Source: JAWKUK01 sp041398605 (GTDB lineage: Bacteria; Planctomycetota; UBA1135; GCA-002686595). From it: DNA of 64,000 nucleotides. Both the position numbers and the translations under genes were made by a program. The DNA is taken from positions 1 through 64,000 of the forward strand of contig JAWKUK010000012.1 in the NCBI GenBank assembly GCA_041398605.1. Reading direction: 5' to 3'. Below, piece by piece: positions 62,397 to 64,000 of the stretch. Position 1 is the stretch's first letter, and every line of letters starts with the position of its first letter. Under the pieces are notes generated by a model, which had not been told where the DNA came from, ran no database searches, and saw only the letters and a program-made list of their open reading frames with translations.

Positions 62397-64000
62397 TTAC
62401 AACGCCGCGTGCCGGACGTCGAGCTTGACGAGGCGCAAGAGCTCCTGGCTCGACAACTCGGTCAGTGCCACCTCACCGGAGCGCTCGAGCAGCTCCTCCG
62501 CCATGCGGCGCTTCGCTCGCAGCAGCGCGTCGATGCGCTCTTCGATCGTCCCCCGGCACGTGAACGCGTGGACGAGCACGTTCTTGCGCTGGCCGATCCG
62601 GAAGGCGCGGTCCGTTGCCTGGTTCTCGACGGCCGGGTTCCACCAACGGTCGAAGTGCACCACGTGGTTCGCCGCCGTGAGGTTGAGGCCCGTCCCGCCC
62701 GCCTTCAACGACAGGACGAAGTACGGCGGGCCGCCCTCGCGTTGGAACTCTGCCACCAGCGCCGCGCGCCGCCGCGTCGCTGTCCCGCCGTGCAGGACGA
62801 GGCCAGGGCGCCCGAAACAGCCCGCGAGGAACGCGTCGAGCGGGCCCGTCAGCTCGCGGAACTGCGTGAAGACGAGCACTCGCTCCTGACGCGCCGCCAG
62901 CTCTTCGCAGAGCTCCGCCAGGCGCTGGAACTTGCCGCTCGCCTCGGGCGCGAACTCGGCGCTGCCGAGCCCTGACTCGAGCCCTGACTCGATCCCGAGC
63001 GCCGGGTGGTCGCAGATCTGCTTCAAGCGCAGGAGCGACGACAAGACGAGCCCGCGCCGCTCCATCTCATCAGGCGCACGGTCGAGCGACGCCGCGAGCT
63101 CACTCACCGTCGCCTCGTACAAGGCGACCTGCGCCGGCGAGAGGCCGCACAGGACCTGCATCTCGGTCTTCTCCGGCAGGTCCGGCGCGATCTCCGGGTC
63201 CGACTTCATCCGCCGCAGGATGTACGGCCGCAACAGCCGCCGCAATGGCGCATATCCGGGCCCGCCCTCGGCCGTCAGCCGCTTCGTGAACTTCGTGAAC
63301 TCGCCCGCCGAGCCGAGCAAACCCGGGTCGAGGAAATCGAACAACGACCACAGGTCGCCCAGCCGATTCTCGACCGGCGTGCCCGTCAACGCCACCCGCG
63401 CGCGCGCGTGCAGCGCCTTGACGGACTTCGCTTGGCGCGTGCCTGGGTTCTTGATCGCTTGCGCTTCATCCAAGACGACGAGGCCGAACTCGCGCTCCTT
63501 GGCCCAAGCCAAGCTCGGCAGCGTCCCGTAGGTGGTCAAGACGACATCGACGGCGTCGAGGGGCGGGGCCGCGAGGTCCGCCGCCGTCACCTCCGAGCGG
63601 TGCGCGACGAAGACCCGCAAGTGCGGCGCAAAACGCGCGAGCTCCGCCTGCCAGTTGCCGAGCAACGTCGTCGGCAAGACCAAGAGGTGCGGCCCGTGTA
63701 GACCCTCCCGCGCGAGGACCAAGAGCGCCGCGATCACTTGGATCGTCTTGCCGAGCCCCATGTCGTCTGCGAGGCATGCGCCGAGGCCGAGGCGCGCGAG
63801 CAGCGTCAACCAAGCGACGCCGCGGCGCTGGTAGGGCCGCAAGGTCGCGCGCAAGCCCGGGCCCGGGTCTGTCGCAGCGCTCGACTCGGGGACCCGAGCC
63901 GGCGAGCAACCCCGCGAGCCACGGGCCGGCCTCCACCCCGGACCAAGCGGGCGTCGCCGCGCCGTCGCCGGCCCCCGCTGCGCCCGCCGCCAGCGGCGTC
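62397..64000 (-). CDS. SNF2-family ATPase/helicase, N-terminus beyond window
   Basis: At least 534 codons are open to the right edge; the TTG at 63854 is not the start, since protein-like sequence (PWLAGLLAGSGPE, DPGPGLRATLRPYQ) continues beyond it. SNF2 motifs are complete: LRPYQRRGVAWL, Walker A DDMGLGKTIQ, LVLPTTLLGNW, DEAQAIKN, LTGTPVENRLGDLWSLFDFL, then the helicase C part with VLVFTQFRELT, LSLKAGGTGLNLTAANHVVHFDRWWNP (two stretches) and QATDRAFRIGQ. It probably remodels or translocates on DNA together with the SWIM protein just downstream. Substrate unknown. Confidence 0.92.
   Translation of the reverse strand, partial: RRWRRAQRGPATARRRPLGPGWRPARGSRGCSPARVPESSAATDPGPGLRATLRPYQRRGVAWLTLLARLGLGACLADDMGLGKTIQVIAALLVLAREGLHGPHLLVLPTTLLGNWQAELARFAPHLRVFVAHRSEVTAADLAAPPLDAVDVVLTTYGTLPSLAWAKEREFGLVVLDEAQAIKNPGTRQAKSVKALHARARVALTGTPVENRLGDLWSLFDFLDPGLLGSAGEFTKFTKRLTAEGGPGYAPLRRLLRPYILRRMKSDPEIAPDLPEKTEMQVLCGLSPAQVALYEATVSELAASLDRAPDEMERRGLVLSSLLRLKQICDHPALGIESGLESGLGSAEFAPEASGKFQRLAELCEELAARQERVLVFTQFRELTGPLDAFLAGCFGRPGLVLHGGTATRRRAALVAEFQREGGPPYFVLSLKAGGTGLNLTAANHVVHFDRWWNPAVENQATDRAFRIGQRKNVLVHAFTCRGTIEERIDALLRAKRRMAEELLERSGEVALTELSSQELLRLVKLDVRHAAL

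Noticed and set aside
63466..63936. Separate gene start for the SNF2 protein at 63854
   Set aside because: The TTG there sits inside a continuous protein-like frame open to the window edge; family members have more sequence before LRPYQ.

Overview
The window is about 64 kb of GC-rich (roughly 70 %) bacterial chromosome. Its gene content points to the phylum Planctomycetota. The evidence is a DUF1501 / planctomycete cytochrome c (DUF1549-DUF1553) pair, a BatA / double-VWA / glutamine-amidotransferase-like pair, a DUF2752 - GYF cluster, a DUF3472 protein, a squalene-cyclase-like barrel behind a membrane anchor, and many large secreted proteins. No rRNA, tRNA or CRISPR array was recognised. The density is about one gene per 1.6 kb, with many convergent pairs separated by strong stem-loops.

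Layout. 0-6.2 kb: the 3' end of a secreted protein, the DUF1501 / PSD1 operon on the minus strand, and another secreted protein. 6.4-11.2 kb: two overlapping VWA genes. 11.4-16.2 kb: a very large secreted propeller / diheme cytochrome protein, divergent from a small sigma-70 factor. 16.2-26.8 kb: FG-GAP-like secreted protein; four-gene plus-strand cluster (DUF2752, GYF, unknown, zinc-ribbon CPBP protease); a secreted possible C25-like protein; a secreted double-nidogen-like protein; a B3/B4-domain protein; a lipoprotein. 26.9-30.7 kb: class Ia ribonucleotide reductase (nrdA then nrdB) with possible NrdR boxes. 31-38.5 kb: squalene-cyclase-like anchored protein, SurA-like isomerase, DUF3472 protein, DUF1801 protein with a histone-H1-like tail, and a carboxypeptidase-regulatory-like surface protein. 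38.6-39.7 kb: a RAYT-type Y1 transposase between 27-bp inverted repeats. 39.7-48.6 kb: mfd, a secreted protein, a Na/Pi symporter and an Ig-like lipoprotein. 48.8-53.4 kb: two more secreted proteins around a frame-broken gene. 53.6-57.9 kb: a Tat-exported molybdopterin oxidoreductase, its four-cluster Fe-S subunit and a TorD chaperone. 58.3-64 kb: rnc, an altronate-dehydratase-family gene, a structured intergenic region, and a SWIM / SNF2 pair that runs off the right edge.

Three themes stand out. First, seven secreted proteins of otherwise unrelated architecture end in the same roughly 110-140-residue module (NSTG ... LCxxG ... FQ[YC]W[HFY]RD ... SN[FML][TS]). It looks like a lineage-specific sorting, anchoring or assembly domain. 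Second, a 165-bp element with long imperfect inverted repeats occurs twice, about 95 % identical. Both copies lie directly 3' of coding sequence, and one overlaps the stop codon of a transporter gene. Third, most of the content is cell-envelope or exported, with housekeeping functions (mfd, rnc, nrdAB) between.

The many long antisense or out-of-frame ORFs are expected at this GC content and were left out. Several starts were moved inward to a signal peptide or Shine-Dalgarno sequence, as stated per gene.
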